A stretch of 64,000 nt of DNA from Hybos culiciformis (taxonomy: Eukaryota; Arthropoda; Insecta; Diptera; Hybotidae). Below, one piece after another: positions 63,003 to 64,000 of the stretch; the stretch's first letter is position 1; each line of letters starts with the position of its first letter. The position numbers and the translations under genes were made by a program. The stretch is taken from the NCBI GenBank assembly GCA_964007475.1, contig OZ023273.1, positions 115,243,812 through 115,307,811 on the forward strand. Reading direction: 5' to 3'. The notes under the pieces were generated by a model. It searched no databases, had not been told where the DNA came from, and saw only the letters and a list, made by a program, of their open reading frames with translations.

Positions 63003-63120
63003 ACCTAATAATAATAATCATGCATTAATGCATTAATGCGTTTTAATCATCACTATTGACCTTTTGAGTCTATGCGAGGCCGACCAGATCGTCCAGCCAA
63101 TTAACCTAACGTACTTAAGC
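63003..63120. promoter_or_regulatory. Possible conserved regulatory patch, TAAT-rich plus GC block
   Basis: Repeated ATGCATTAATGCATTAATGC and TTAATCAT motifs (homeodomain-type TAAT cores) are followed within 50 bases by the GC block GCGAGGCCGACCAGATCGTC. This block is unusual in the local AT background. No long ORF runs through it. The arrangement is compatible with an enhancer or conserved non-coding element, but there is no comparative evidence here. Confidence 0.25.
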
Positions 63121-63970
63121 TTCTAATATAGCTTTTCAATATCTTGATCCACACATATTTACTTAGTAAACCAACCTACATTTTTCAACAACAATATTCG
63201 GCGTGTCATATTTTTATTTATTGTTTGCCTGAAATGATGGCAAAAAATTATAGTTAATCATGCCAACAACAGCTTCGATTATGTACATAATAATTGTTAA
63301 ATTTTTCACTTCTTTGAATAAACAATTTATTCTTTTTTTTTTTTTTTTCATCTCTATGGTCAAAAATTTTCAAGACTTAATATAATAAAGTGACAGATAA
63401 TTTTCTGTAATTTATTTTTTCATATAATTTTCATATGTGGTTTGTTATTAAAAATTTTAGCACTTCTTTTTATTAGTATGTTTAATTTAATTTTGCTGAG
63501 AATTTCTACAATTTTAGATTGTAGTATGATTAATCCTTTTGAATTTTTAAAATATCGTGTTAACATTAACCACATTTGTTTAAAATATTCGTGATATTTT
63601 TGTAATGTTTTTTTTTTTTAAATCAAAATAAAGAAATTATGAAAATAAGCATTTGTATTATAGCCAATTCCTCAATTTTTTGTTTGTATTCAAATTAGGG
63701 ACAACTTTCATTTATTTTATATATTTGCATTAACATTTGATTGAACGGACTTGATTGTTGTTCAAGATTATAGAATCCATACATCGAAATACGGTTCAAC
63801 GATGAAGAACGAACATAAGATAAAGCTATTGTTTTTCCATATAAGTGGTACATACATAACATATTTTGTAAAAATAATATTATAATCAATCCAAAAATCT
63901 TATCTCAAAAATAATTAATATTTGACGATCTCGTTATTTTTCACACGGTTTTCACGATCCAAGTACACTT
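63121..63970. other. AT-rich non-coding stretch
   Basis: No gene or repeat recognised. The minus-strand ORF at 63695-63889 shows no motif. Confidence 0.55.
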
Positions 63971-63971
63971 T

Positions 63972-63989
63972 GTCCAAGTCGACTTGGAC
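63972..63989. repeat. 18-bp perfect palindrome
   Basis: GTCCAAGTCGACTTGGAC is its own reverse complement with no loop. TCCAAGT also occurs just upstream, at about 63958. It sits at the window edge, so whether it belongs to a gene, a binding site or a repeat cannot be decided. Confidence 0.6.
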
Positions 63990-64000
63990 GTTCTTTTTGA

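Noticed and set aside
1..64000. Search for tRNA genes, CRISPR arrays, prokaryotic operons
   Set aside because: No cloverleaf with paired A and B boxes, no regularly spaced direct repeats and no Shine-Dalgarno/operon structure; the window is eukaryotic non-coding DNA.

Overview
This is an extremely A+T-rich eukaryotic window, very probably from an arthropod nuclear genome and most likely an insect. The signs are AT background with frequent homopolymers and microsatellites, no dense long ORFs, a GTGAGT/CAG-type splice vocabulary, DNA transposons of hAT and Tc1/mariner type, a non-LTR retrotransposon 3' end, and a short element ending in (CCTAA)n, the insect-type telomeric pentamer. I cannot name the species. 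A hAT remnant resembling ZMYM1-like transposases and a fragment of a Cys-x-x-Cys protein family fit hemipteran-like genomes, but that is memory of the families and not a search result.

No complete protein-coding gene can be supported. Nearly every ORF of 60-130 codons is low-complexity (runs of Phe, Lys, Ile, Asn) and reflects base composition. The window reads as a gene desert or the interior of very large intron(s). Possible gene traces are: a candidate 3' exon near 13984-14115, with an acceptor-like polypyrimidine tract and a downstream AATAAA; a 58-codon fragment of an arthropod CxxC protein family at 15800-15976; and a 200-N assembly gap at 58181-58380 that has an acceptor-like site on its left edge and a donor-like site on its right edge.

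Layout. 1-10500: AT-rich, with only small hairpins. 10501-11310: a cluster of three fold-back elements. 11400-15600: AT-rich, with the candidate 3' exon. 15600-16010: a GC-richer island with the CxxC fragment. 18455-18566: a structured patch with a B-box-like motif. 21481-21696 and 31653-31868: two copies of one 216-bp palindromic MITE. 33706-35709: a three-level transposon nest in which a hAT element with an 8-bp TSD contains a TA-flanked Tc1/mariner-like element, which in turn contains a 43-bp-arm palindrome and a 5S-rRNA-like SINE with a roughly 320-bp A/C tail. A decayed hAT transposase lies antisense in the outer element. 37585-38112: a second hAT-type non-autonomous element with a perfect 8-bp TSD. 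38799-39191: a possible TTA-flanked MITE. 51228-51355: a 128-bp retroposon-like element with a 12-bp TSD and a (CCTAA)n end. 55025-55261: the C-terminal end of a LINE reverse transcriptase on the minus strand. 56284-56569: another palindromic MITE. 58181-58380: the gap. Near 63000-63120 is a GC patch next to TAAT-rich repeats, and the window ends with an 18-bp perfect palindrome.

The genes do not form a pathway. The recognisable content is mostly mobile DNA, layered by successive insertions. Feature boundaries for the transposons with TSDs are read directly from the sequence. Family names are from recognition of terminal motifs and should be confirmed by database search.
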